NCBI GenBank assembly: GCA_028702545.1
Contig: JAQVOQ010000014.1
Coordinates: forward strand, 1 to 18,091
Length of the DNA: 18,091 nucleotides
DNA from: Clostridia bacterium
Lineage (GTDB): Bacteria; Bacillota; Clostridia; Christensenellales; UBA1242
Reading direction: 5' to 3'
Shown here: one piece after another, positions 6,770 to 13,794 of the stretch
Numbering within the stretch: position 1 is the first letter of the stretch
How the letters are laid out: the number at the start of each line of letters is the position of its first letter
The notes under the pieces: generated by a model
What the model was told of the DNA's origin: nothing
The model's input: only the letters and a program-made list of their open reading frames with translations
The model's database searches: none
Made by a program: the position numbers and the translations under genes

Positions 6770-8845
6770 ATGCGTAAATTTGCATTAGAAGATACAAGAA
6801 ATATTGGTATTATGGCACATATTGATGCTGGAAAGACCACTGTTTCTGAACGTATTCTTTACTATACAGGTCGCGTTCATAAAATTGGTGAAGTTCACGA
6901 AGGCGCTGCAACAATGGACTGGATGACTCAAGAACAAGAACGCGGTATTACAATTACCAGCGCTTGTACTACGACCACATGGAAAGGAAAAAAGATTAAC
7001 ATAATTGATACTCCGGGCCACGTTGATTTTACTGTTGAGGTAGAAAGAAGTCTTAAAGTTCTAGACGGAGCTGTTGCAGTTTTTTGTGCTAGAGGTGGTG
7101 TTCAACCACAATCAGAAAAAGTTTGGCGTCAAGCTGATAAGTATCACGTTCCTAGAATGGCGTTTGTTAACAAAATGGACAGGGATGATGCTAATTTTTA
7201 TAAAGTATTAGAAAGTATGAGAGTTAGACTTGGAGCAAACCCAATAGCTATTCAATTACCTATTGGTGCCGAGGCTAATTTTAAAGGTATTATAGACTTA
7301 ATAGATATGAATGCTACAATTTATAAAGATGAACTAGGTAATGATTTTGAAGTTATTGAAATTCCTGCTGAATATAAAGAAAAAGCAGCTGAATATCGTG
7401 CAAAACTTATTGAAGCAGTTTCAGAAACTGATGACCTATTACTTGAAAAATTCTTTGCAGGCGAAGAATTAACTAGAGATGAAATTAAGTCAGGCATTAG
7501 AAAAGCAACTATTGATATGAGTTTTACTCCAGTTACTTGTGGTTCGGCACTTAGAAATAAGGGTGTTCAAAATTTGCTTGATGCAATTGTTGATTACATG
7601 CCAAACCCACTAGATGTTAAACAAATTAATGGTATCAATCCATATACAAAAGAGGAAGAATTAAGGCATAGTTCTGATGAGGAACCACTAGCTGGTCTTG
7701 CTTTTAAAATTATGACAGATCCATTTGTTGGAAGATTAGCATTCTTTAGGGTTTATAGTGGAGTTTTACAAGCTGGTTCTTATGTTTATAATTCAACAAA
7801 AGACAAAAAAGAAAGAGTTGGAAGAATTGTTCAAATGCACTCAAATAATCGTTTAGAAATAGATGAATTAAGAGCGGGAGACATTGGAGCAATTGTAGGA
7901 CTAAAAGATACAACAACAGGCGACACACTATGCGATGAGAAATATCCCATTATGCTAGAAAGTATGTCATTTGCTGAGCCAGTTATTAACCAAGCAATTG
8001 AACCAAAAACTAAAAATGACCAAGAGAAGATGATTTTAGGCTTAATCAAGTTAGCCGAAGAAGACCCAACCTTTAAAACTTTTACCGATCAAGAAACAGG
8101 TCAAACTATTATTGCAGGTATGGGAGAGTTACACTTAGAGATAATTGTTGACAGGTTAAGACGCGAATTTAAAGTAGATGCCAATGTTGGTCGTCCACAA
8201 GTTAGTTACCGTGAAACGATTAGGCAATCAGCTAGGGCAGAGGGTAAATATATTAAGCAATCAGGTGGTAAAGGTCAATATGGACACTGCTGGATTACTA
8301 TTGAACCTCAAGAACCTGGCAAAGGTTATGAATTCATTGATAAAATTGTTGGTGGATCAATTCCAAAAGAGTATATTCAACCAATCAATAATGGTATTCA
8401 AGAAGCTAGCAAAAACGGAATTTTAGCAGGCTACGAAATGGTTGATTTTAAAATCACACTACTAGATGGTAGCTATCATGATGTTGACTCTTCAGAAATG
8501 GCGTTTAAAATTGCAGGAAGTATGGCTTTTAAAGAAGCTGCTAGACTTGCTCAACCTACACTGCTTGAACCTATTATGAAAGTTGAGGTTGAAGTGCCTG
8601 ATGAATATTTAGGAAATGTTATGGGTGGACTTACTTCTCGTCGTGGTTTAATTCAAGGCAGTGAAGATAAGAATGGTGTTCAATTTGTTGACGCACTAGT
8701 TCCACTATCAGATATGTTCGGTTATGCTACTGATTTAAGAAGTTCTTCTCAAGGAAGAGGCACCTTCTCAATGGTATTTAGCCATTATGCAGATGTTCCA
8801 AGAAATATTGCAGAAAAGATCATTGGCGAAAAAATTAAAAAATAA
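6770..8845 (+). CDS. fusA: Elongation factor G
   Basis: EF-G is the translational GTPase that drives tRNA-mRNA translocation and helps ribosome recycling. The 691-residue length is normal. Domain I carries the P-loop AHIDAGKTT (residues 16-24), the switch I segment EQERGITITSA, the switch II motif DTPGH (80-84) and NKMD for guanine recognition (about 134-137). Domain II follows (about 290-400), then domains III-V, including the domain IV segment SGGKGQYGHCW and the C-terminal GGLTSRRG. It overlaps nothing and starts 15 bases after rpsG with GGGAG as ribosome binding site. A hairpin and a new promoter lie between it and tuf. No fusidic-acid related change was sought residue by residue. Only one EF-G is present in the window; nothing suggests a FusB-type or tetracycline-protection paralogue. 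Confidence 0.99.
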   Translation: MRKFALEDTRNIGIMAHIDAGKTTVSERILYYTGRVHKIGEVHEGAATMDWMTQEQERGITITSACTTTTWKGKKINIIDTPGHVDFTVEVERSLKVLDGAVAVFCARGGVQPQSEKVWRQADKYHVPRMAFVNKMDRDDANFYKVLESMRVRLGANPIAIQLPIGAEANFKGIIDLIDMNATIYKDELGNDFEVIEIPAEYKEKAAEYRAKLIEAVSETDDLLLEKFFAGEELTRDEIKSGIRKATIDMSFTPVTCGSALRNKGVQNLLDAIVDYMPNPLDVKQINGINPYTKEEELRHSSDEEPLAGLAFKIMTDPFVGRLAFFRVYSGVLQAGSYVYNSTKDKKERVGRIVQMHSNNRLEIDELRAGDIGAIVGLKDTTTGDTLCDEKYPIMLESMSFAEPVINQAIEPKTKNDQEKMILGLIKLAEEDPTFKTFTDQETGQTIIAGMGELHLEIIVDRLRREFKVDANVGRPQVSYRETIRQSARAEGKYIKQSGGKGQYGHCWITIEPQEPGKGYEFIDKIVGGSIPKEYIQPINNGIQEASKNGILAGYEMVDFKITLLDGSYHDVDSSEMAFKIAGSMAFKEAARLAQPTLLEPIMKVEVEVPDEYLGNVMGGLTSRRGLIQGSEDKNGVQFVDALVPLSDMFGYATDLRSSSQGRGTFSMVFSHYADVPRNIAEKIIGEKIKK

Positions 8846-8861
8846 TTTTGTTAATTAAATA

Positions 8862-8913
8862 TTTGCTTATGTTATTCAATTCTATTGACAAAATAAGCAA
8901 AATTTATTAATAT
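8862..8913 (+). promoter_or_regulatory. tuf promoter overlapped by an inverted repeat
   Basis: TTGACA (8885-8890) is followed after 17 bases by TAATAT (8908-8913), a plausible promoter for tuf with a leader of about 40 bases. A 9-bp inverted repeat (8862-8870 TTTGCTTAT with 8893-8901 ATAAGCAAA) encloses the -35 box in its loop. The repeat could be an operator or, in read-through RNA from fusA, a hairpin. No long T-tract follows, so it is not an obvious terminator. Confidence 0.6.
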
Positions 8914-8959
8914 ATTAAACAAATTAAAAAATAAAAAAAGATTTAAGGAGAAATTTAAA

Positions 8960-10162
8960 ATGGCAAAAGCTAAATTCGAAAGAAACAAAGCCCATGTTAA
9001 CATTGGTACAATTGGCCACGTTGATCATGGTAAAACAACTTTAACTGCGGCTATTACATCTTATCTTGCTACTAAAGGTCAAGCACAAGCTATGGCTTAT
9101 GATGCAATTGATAAAGCCCCAGAAGAAAAAGAAAGAGGTATTACAATTAATACTTCTCACGTAGAGTATGAAACTAAAAATCGTCACTATGCACACGTTG
9201 ACTGTCCAGGTCACGCAGATTATGTAAAGAATATGATTACAGGTGCCGCTCAAATGGACGGTGCAATTATAGTAGTATCGGCTGCAGATGGACCAATGCC
9301 TCAAACAAGAGAACACATCGTGCTTGCTCGTCAGGTTGGCGTTCCATACATCGTTGTATTTATGAACAAAACTGATCAAGTAGATGATCCTGAGTTATTA
9401 GAACTAGTTGAAATGGAAATTAGAGAACTTTTAAGTTCATATAGCTTCCCAGGCGACGACACTCCAGTTATTAAAGGTTCAGCTTTAAAAGCACTTGAAG
9501 CAGTTCAAAAAGGTAATCTTGACAGCCCAGATTTAAAATGTATAGATGAGTTAATGGATGCTGTAGATTCATTTATTCCAGATCCAATTAGAGATACTGA
9601 AAAACCATTCTTAATGCCTATTGAGGATATTTTCACAATTACTGGCCGTGGTACAGTTGCAACTGGAAAAGTTGACAGAGGTATTGTTAAAGTTGGTCAA
9701 GAAGTTGAAATCGTTGGTATGGGAATGAATAAGAAAACAGTTGTTACTGGTGTAGAAATGTTTAGAAAATTACTAGACCAAGCACAATCAGGTGACAATG
9801 TTGGTTTACTACTTCGTGGTATTCAAAGAGATGAAATTCAAAGAGGTCAAGTATTAGCCGTTCCTGGTTCAATTACTCCTCATACTGAATTTACTGGTCA
9901 AGTATACGTATTGAAGAAAGAAGAAGGTGGCCGTCATACTCCATTCTTTAATGGATACCGTCCACAATTCTATTTCAGAACTACTGACGTTACAGGTTCT
10001 ATTCAACTTCCAAAAGACGTTGAGATGGTTATGCCTGGCGATAACATTAATATGGATATTAAACTAATTACTCCAATCGCTCTTGAAGAGGGACTAAGGT
10101 TCGCTATTCGTGAAGGCGGAAGGACTGTTGGTTCTGGTGTTGTAGTTAAAGTTATCAAATAG
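8960..10162 (+). CDS. tuf: Elongation factor Tu
   Basis: EF-Tu carries aminoacyl-tRNA to the ribosomal A site as a GTP complex and is usually among the most abundant proteins of a cell. The length of 400 residues is normal. The P-loop GHVDHGKTT covers residues 19-27, the switch I motif ERGITIN follows, DCPGH lies near 81-85 and NKTD near 136-139 (usually NKxD followed by MVDD; here QVDD). Domains II and III show GRGTVATG, MFRKLL, GGRHTPFF and the C-terminal REGGRTVGSGVV. The start is ATG after AAGGAG. Residues linked to kirromycin or GE2270A resistance look wild-type, apart from mild changes. Its own promoter lies 3' of fusA, as expected for extra EF-Tu output. The stop is TAG, followed immediately by the palindromic repeat region. 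Confidence 0.99.
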   Translation: MAKAKFERNKAHVNIGTIGHVDHGKTTLTAAITSYLATKGQAQAMAYDAIDKAPEEKERGITINTSHVEYETKNRHYAHVDCPGHADYVKNMITGAAQMDGAIIVVSAADGPMPQTREHIVLARQVGVPYIVVFMNKTDQVDDPELLELVEMEIRELLSSYSFPGDDTPVIKGSALKALEAVQKGNLDSPDLKCIDELMDAVDSFIPDPIRDTEKPFLMPIEDIFTITGRGTVATGKVDRGIVKVGQEVEIVGMGMNKKTVVTGVEMFRKLLDQAQSGDNVGLLLRGIQRDEIQRGQVLAVPGSITPHTEFTGQVYVLKKEEGGRHTPFFNGYRPQFYFRTTDVTGSIQLPKDVEMVMPGDNINMDIKLITPIALEEGLRFAIREGGRTVGSGVVVKVIK

Positions 10163-10291
10163 TTTTAAAATTCCTATTTTGAAAATTTCGGCGTTTCTGC
10201 CTTGCGTTTTAAATCAGTCACTTAGGTAACTAAGTTTCTGTCTTAAAACACAAGCCGAGCCTTGAAATTTCCTAAAATAAAAATTTTAAAA
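10163..10291. repeat. Long imperfect palindromic element, copy A
   Basis: The two halves pair along almost the whole length. The outer arm is 10167-10180 with 10274-10287 (12 of 14 paired). Next come AAATTTC/GAAATTT (10183-10189 with 10264-10270), CTTG/CAAG, GTTTTAA/TTAAAAC and CAG/CTG. The tip is ACTTAG-GTAA-CTAAGT. The right arm (10238-10262) recurs 198 bases downstream with a single mismatch, which makes this a dispersed repeat family and not a one-off terminator. No coding capacity or transposase is visible. It could be a miniature inverted-repeat element or a structured RNA released from the tuf 3' end. Confidence 0.75.
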
Positions 10292-10319
10292 GCAGTTAAT
10301 TTATTTAACTGCTTTTTTT
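10288..10319 (+). terminator. Intrinsic terminator downstream of tuf
   Basis: A 12-bp stem (10288-10299 with 10305-10316) has a 5-base loop and a run of seven T to 10319. It is the first terminator after tuf and shares four bases with the foot of palindrome A. Confidence 0.9.
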
Positions 10320-10416
10320 ATAAAAATTAATATTTGTTTTAATTTAACTCAATCTTGACAAAGCCAACCGAGTCTTGTTCTTTATTAAATTATAAGCATT
10401 TAAAACTTTTTCTATC

Positions 10417-10460
10417 CAGTCACATATGTGAGTATCTGCCTTAAAACACAAGCCGAGCCT
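10417..10460. repeat. Palindromic repeat, copy B (diverged)
   Basis: CAGTCA opens the element, the tip CACATATGTG is self-complementary, and the right arm 10436-10460 matches 10238-10262 of copy A in 24 of 25 bases. The tip differs in sequence from copy A but keeps pairing, which suggests a conserved structure. The left outer arm is decayed. A weaker echo of the right arm (AGCCAACCGAGTCTTG) lies at 10362-10377. Confidence 0.7.
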
Positions 10461-10511
10461 CGACCTTACTGCAATCTAAAAATTTATTTAGTACACTAAA
10501 TAATTAAAATA

Positions 10512-10541
10512 AAAAACAGTTAGTTTATCTAGCTGTTTTTT
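10512..10541 (+). terminator. Terminator-like hairpin after repeat copy B
   Basis: A 12-bp stem (10512-10523 with 10529-10540, one G-U pair) has a 5-base loop and ends in a T-run. It resembles the 10288 terminator base by base, so the repeat and terminator appear to have been copied as a unit. No gene ends just before it. Confidence 0.65.
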
Positions 10542-10580
10542 ATTAAAATGCGTGAGTTTTAACAAAGGCACACTAATAGA

Positions 10581-10603
10581 AATTTATTTAACTGCTTTTT
10601 TTA
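10581..10603. repeat. Fragment of the repeat unit, copy C
   Basis: These 23 bases are identical to 10298-10320, the loop and right arm of the tuf terminator with its T-run. The left arm of the stem is missing, so it cannot form the hairpin. Confidence 0.65.
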
Positions 10604-10612
10604 CCTAGATTT

Positions 10613-10665
10613 TGCACATATTAACTATGTCTTTTTTTAATATGCAAGTCTGCACATATTAAAAA
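10613..10665 (+). other. Hairpin and direct repeats upstream of the 10731 promoter
   Basis: TGCACATATTAA occurs twice (10613-10624 and 10651-10662). Between them lies the inverted form TTAATATGCA (10637-10646). An 11-bp perfect stem forms between 10634-10644 and 10655-10665. It could be a remnant terminator or a regulator binding site just upstream of the promoter. Confidence 0.5.
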
Positions 10666-10670
10666 GTTGT

Positions 10671-10699
10671 TTGTAATTTTATTTTGTTTGTGGTACAAT
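10671..10699 (+). promoter_or_regulatory. Promoter of the 10731 gene
   Basis: TTGTAA (10671-10676), a 17-base spacer and TACAAT (10694-10699). The predicted leader is about 25 bases. Confidence 0.65.
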
Positions 10700-10730
10700 A
10701 ATTTTAATAATTATTGATTAGAGGTATATT

Positions 10731-12011
10731 ATGAGTAGTAATGTTCAATTGCAATATAAAAGGGTTGACATAGAAGGTGGCGTTTTAGTTGATCCAGCCG
10801 AAATAAATTATTATAAACAAGTACAATCTAATGATGTTTTAAATAATTACATGCTTGGTGATTTTAACGAAAAAGGCAACTATGTTTTAAAGCGTGAAAT
10901 CGTTAATGAATTAATTCAGGTAACTAAAATTATGCAACATAGTTATGGTAAAACTCTTTTTTGTACTTCTTCTAAACAAATAAAAGAGTTTGGTGTTTTA
11001 GAGTTTGCTGTTAAAATAAACAGACAAGGTGCAAAGCAAGGCGAAGCAGTAGCAACATTAGAATTATTAGAACCTATTGATAAAGTGGGTGGTTATTATC
11101 AAAACATAAATACTGTACTAATAGGTATTTATACCGATGTTTATAACGCTGATTTTTTAGAAAAAGTTTACTCCGCTTTTAACATACTAAGTGGTGACGA
11201 CTATAAAGGTAGAAAAAAGCTAGAAGATGATATTACTGAAATTCTTGCAAGAAAAAATTATTTAGCTGAGTTAAAAAAATTATCAGAAGTTGGTTTAAAT
11301 AAAACAGAAAAAGAATTTTATGAGGCAAGGATAGAAGCTTTAAGTCAAGATACAGGTTTTGGAAAATCTATTTTAGTAAGATTGCAATTAGAATTCAAGA
11401 AGATTAATAAAATGTTTTTAGATGAAAAATCTCCTAATTATTATTCAAGAATGAACCAACTAATTGATAAGATATTAGACGAAACTAAAAAATCAATGGA
11501 TAAAACTTTATTAGAAAAATTAAGAAATGCAGAAAAAGCTTATATTAATGTGTCTCAAATGGAAATTGATAGAGCAAAAACTGATATGTTTAAGTCAAAA
11601 GTATTGCCAGAACAGGTTGTAATTATTCAAGCTAAAAATCAAGAAGAAAACAAAAATGAAGTTGCTAAAACACCAGTTGCTAAGATTGATAAAGAAAGTT
11701 TAATACAATTAGAGCCTACTGTTGCAATAAAAAATGATGATGTTGAAAAGATGAAACAAAGAACTATTAATAATAAGATGGAGTCGGCAAAGCCAGTAAT
11801 TCCAATTAAAGCTGTAGATGATATTGAAGCATTTGCTTCGGGTCAAGATGAAATAGCAGGAAAAGAAGTCCCAAAGAAAGAAACAGAGAATATAAAAGAA
11901 GATATACAAGTAAATGATAAAGGTAACACACCTCTTTTAAAAGAAAAAGATAGTCCTGCTCCAATAAGAATAGAATCTGCAAAAGAAATTGAGGGTATTC
12001 CAAACTATTAA
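10731..12011 (+). CDS. Unrecognised 426-residue protein with charged, low-complexity tail
   Basis: I do not recognise this protein. ATG follows a GAGG site 6 bases upstream, and the gene has its own promoter and terminator. No signal peptide or membrane segment is visible, so it is probably cytoplasmic. Three zones can be seen. Residues 1-150 are mixed strand/helix with Tyr-rich segments (NYYKQVQ, GGYYQNINTVLIGIYTDVY) and look globular. Residues 150-290 are Lys/Glu/Leu-rich helices that could form a coiled coil (KLEDDITEILARKNYLAELK, NQLIDKILDETKKSMDKTL). Residues 300-426 are Lys/Glu/Pro-rich, low in hydrophobics and probably disordered. Only one cysteine is seen. It converges on another unknown gene (12050-12721, minus strand) and shares its terminator; whether they work together is open. 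Composition matches the window, so it looks resident and not freshly acquired. Confidence 0.85.
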   Translation: MSSNVQLQYKRVDIEGGVLVDPAEINYYKQVQSNDVLNNYMLGDFNEKGNYVLKREIVNELIQVTKIMQHSYGKTLFCTSSKQIKEFGVLEFAVKINRQGAKQGEAVATLELLEPIDKVGGYYQNINTVLIGIYTDVYNADFLEKVYSAFNILSGDDYKGRKKLEDDITEILARKNYLAELKKLSEVGLNKTEKEFYEARIEALSQDTGFGKSILVRLQLEFKKINKMFLDEKSPNYYSRMNQLIDKILDETKKSMDKTLLEKLRNAEKAYINVSQMEIDRAKTDMFKSKVLPEQVVIIQAKNQEENKNEVAKTPVAKIDKESLIQLEPTVAIKNDDVEKMKQRTINNKMESAKPVIPIKAVDDIEAFASGQDEIAGKEVPKKETENIKEDIQVNDKGNTPLLKEKDSPAPIRIESAKEIEGIPNY

Positions 12012-12013
12012 AT

Positions 12014-12045
12014 AAAAAAAAGATGTTATAAAACATCTTTTTTTT
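12014..12045. terminator. Bidirectional terminator between convergent genes
   Basis: A 14-bp stem (12014-12027 with 12032-12045) has a 4-base loop. It has eight T on the plus strand at the right end and eight A at the left end, which become T in the minus-strand transcript. It serves both flanking genes. Confidence 0.88.
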
Positions 12046-12049
12046 AAAT

Positions 12050-12721
12050 TTATTTTTCCAAGATAGATGTATAATCAGCTGTGTTGGCAGATACTTTTTT
12101 ATTGATACCAACTGCTACTTTTGCTAAATAATTTAACTTTTTTTCAGATTCTAACGCTTTTGGATTTTTATTATTAGTTTCACAGTCTAATTTTAATTTT
12201 TCATAAGGCTTTAATAATGAAAAACCATCTTTTGCTAGAAGAGGTAAAATTAATTTCATTTGAGCATTTAATTTACGATTAACTTCTATAAGTTGTGATG
12301 ATTTAAGATTATCCTTTTCAGGGTTTTTAGCATCACGCATAGTTTGTGCTGCAAAAGCTATAAGAGAAATGCTTTCTTTAACTGGCAATAACTTTTTAAC
12401 AACAGGTTGGTTAAGAAAATTTTTACTGTCATCCTTAACGCTTGTTTTAATTATCTTCGTCATAGCATTTAAATCTAATTTAAAACCTGCACTTATAATT
12501 AAAAAATCCTCTTGTATTCTAAAAAGTCTTCTAAATTCAAGCCCACAACCTTTACCATAAGCTTCTTCTATATAATCAGCCATTTCAACTGCCCATGCAT
12601 CATACTTTGCAGCAAGTTTATTATACTCATCATCAGATAACTTAGTATCCCAACTTTTTGCTTGCGTGATTATAGGATTGATTTTTGGTGTCATTTCATT
12701 AATTTCTTGATCTGTGTACAT
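12050..12721 (-). CDS. Unrecognised 223-residue helical protein
   Basis: I do not recognise this protein. The start at 12721 is supported by AAGGAG 6 bases upstream (12728-12733 on the minus strand) and by a good promoter. It is predicted to be almost all helical, with no signal peptide and no convincing membrane segment. Notable segments are WDTKLSDDEYNKLAAKYDAW (residues 24-43, a conserved-looking amphipathic helix pair), the Cys-containing GKGCGLEFRRLFRIQEDF (about 57-74) and a Lys-rich C-terminal half (LKPYEKLKLDCETNNKNPKA). It is the only minus-strand gene in the window. It converges on the 10731 gene and is divergent from the ABC transporter pair, with 186 bases between the starts. TAA stop. 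It may be a small cytoplasmic protein limited to this lineage; function unknown. Confidence 0.82.
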   Translation of the reverse strand: MYTDQEINEMTPKINPIITQAKSWDTKLSDDEYNKLAAKYDAWAVEMADYIEEAYGKGCGLEFRRLFRIQEDFLIISAGFKLDLNAMTKIIKTSVKDDSKNFLNQPVVKKLLPVKESISLIAFAAQTMRDAKNPEKDNLKSSQLIEVNRKLNAQMKLILPLLAKDGFSLLKPYEKLKLDCETNNKNPKALESEKKLNYLAKVAVGINKKVSANTADYTSILEK

Positions 12722-12765
12722 AATTAACTCCTTAATTATTTATATCTTTATATTTATATAGATTT

Positions 12766-12794
12766 ATTTTAGCATATAAAGTTCAATTTGTAAA
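12766..12794 (-). promoter_or_regulatory. Promoter of the 12050-12721 gene
   Basis: Read on the minus strand: TTTACA (12794-12789), a 17-base spacer and TAAAAT (12771-12766) with extended -10 TGC. The boxes are the same as in the promoters at 4223 and 4961. Confidence 0.78.
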
Positions 12795-12840
12795 TAGTGT
12801 TTTTAATTTTTTTTGTTAATATTTTATTTTTACTACTCGC

Positions 12841-12869
12841 TTTACTTAAAAGGCAAATTGTTTTATAAT
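12841..12869 (+). promoter_or_regulatory. Promoter of the ABC transporter operon
   Basis: TTTACT (12841-12846), a 17-base spacer and a perfect TATAAT (12864-12869). No regulator gene or clear operator is adjacent. Confidence 0.7.
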
Positions 12870-12907
12870 AATAAGTAATAACAATAATTTTTTAGGAGGC
12901 ATTTGGC

Positions 12908-13780
12908 GTGATACCAGTAGAAATTAAAAACCTTAAAAAAATGTATGGAAAACAGGTCGGCGTTAAAGATGTTACTTTTAATGTAAAAGAAGGCGAGATT
13001 TTTGGCTTTATTGGTCCGAACGGCGCAGGTAAAAGCACTACTATTAGGGCTATGTTAGGCTTAATTAAACCAACCGAGGGTTACACTGCAATATTTGGCT
13101 CTGATGGCTACAAGATGGGCGTAGAGGCCAGAGAAAGCGTTGGATATTTATCCGGTGAAGTTTTTATGCACCCAAATATGAGAGTGCGTGAAGTCTTAGA
13201 GTTTTCGGCTAATTTAAGAGGTGGCAGAGGGTTTGGTAGAATTGACGAGTTAGCTACTAGGTTTGAACTTAATTTAAACAAAAAGTTTAAGGAATTAAGT
13301 TTAGGCAACAAAAAGAAAGTTGGAATAGTTAACGCTATTATGAGTAATCCAAAACTTATTATTTTAGACGAGCCAACAACGGGGCTAGATCCGTTAATGC
13401 AACAAACTTTTTTTGAGGTTATAAGAGAAGAAAATAAAAAAGGTGCAACGGTGCTACTCTCTAGCCATATTTTAAGCGAAGTACAAAGGCTTTGTGATAG
13501 AGTTGCCATTATTAAAGATGGTAAAATTATTGCCGTTGAAGAGATGAAAAACTTAAAAGACAAATATTTAAAAGAGATTAGTTTTCAAACCGACAAAAGC
13601 GAGATAGAAGAAATTAATTTATCTGGAATATCAAACTTTAAAAAAGAAGGTAAATTATATACTTTTAATTATAACGGAAATATGAGGACGCTAATAGATT
13701 ACTTAAACAAACTTGATATTGTCAACTTGAACATTGTAGACGGCGACCTAGAAAAAATATTCCTACATTTTTACGAATAA
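12908..13780 (+). CDS. ABC transporter ATP-binding protein (ABC-2 exporter type)
   Basis: This is the ATPase that powers the membrane partner encoded next door, an ABC-2 type exporter. The start is GTG, 8 bases after AGGAGG (12894-12899). The 290 residues show Walker A GPNGAGKST at 36-44, a Q-loop region near 80 (GYLSGEV replaces the usual Q-containing stretch), the signature LSLGN at 130-134 (usually LSGGQ), Walker B LIILDEP ending at Pro156 with catalytic Glu155, the D-loop GLDP and the switch His187 (SSHILSE). About 70 residues after the ATPase core form a C-terminal domain typical of the drug/antibiotic-type (CcmA/DrrA-like) ATPases. The substrate cannot be told from sequence. No GntR-type regulator or antimicrobial-peptide gene is beside it. 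The permease starts 15 bases downstream, so the two are one operon. Confidence 0.95.
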   Translation: MIPVEIKNLKKMYGKQVGVKDVTFNVKEGEIFGFIGPNGAGKSTTIRAMLGLIKPTEGYTAIFGSDGYKMGVEARESVGYLSGEVFMHPNMRVREVLEFSANLRGGRGFGRIDELATRFELNLNKKFKELSLGNKKKVGIVNAIMSNPKLIILDEPTTGLDPLMQQTFFEVIREENKKGATVLLSSHILSEVQRLCDRVAIIKDGKIIAVEEMKNLKDKYLKEISFQTDKSEIEEINLSGISNFKKEGKLYTFNYNGNMRTLIDYLNKLDIVNLNIVDGDLEKIFLHFYE

Positions 13781-13794
13781 GGAGTTTATGAATT

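Larger units (their letters stand above)
10163..10730. other. 568-base gene-free region between tuf and the 10731 gene
   Basis: I find no convincing coding frame or tRNA here. From left to right it holds a long imperfect palindrome touching the tuf stop (10163-10291), a terminator (10288-10319), a second diverged copy of the palindrome centre and right arm (10417-10460), a second terminator-like hairpin (10512-10541), an exact 23-base fragment of the first terminator (10581-10603), a hairpin with flanking direct repeats (10613-10665), and the promoter of the next gene (10671-10699). Confidence 0.8.

Noticed and set aside
9041..9379. Long antisense reading frame opposite tuf (and similar ones opposite rpoC, fusA and the ABC ATPase)
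   Set aside because: They lie wholly within strongly conserved genes, have no ribosome binding sites, and their composition is that expected from the sense codons.
8960..10162. EF-Tu target-site resistance to kirromycin or GE2270A
   Set aside because: The positions I could align (E. coli Q124, Y160, V226, G257, G275) keep the sensitive residue; the other differences are mild.
10355..10386. Promoter starting with TTGACA at 10355 in the gene-free region
   Set aside because: No acceptable -10 box occurs at 16-18 bases; TTTATT is 20 bases away.
10238..10460. CRISPR array from the repeated 25-base arm
   Set aside because: Only two copies about 200 bases apart within larger palindromes, no regular spacers and no cas genes.
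10163..10730. tRNA-Trp or other tRNA between tuf and the secE block
   Set aside because: No cloverleaf with a T-loop GTTCRA and matching acceptor stem was found; the structures here are simple hairpins and palindromes.
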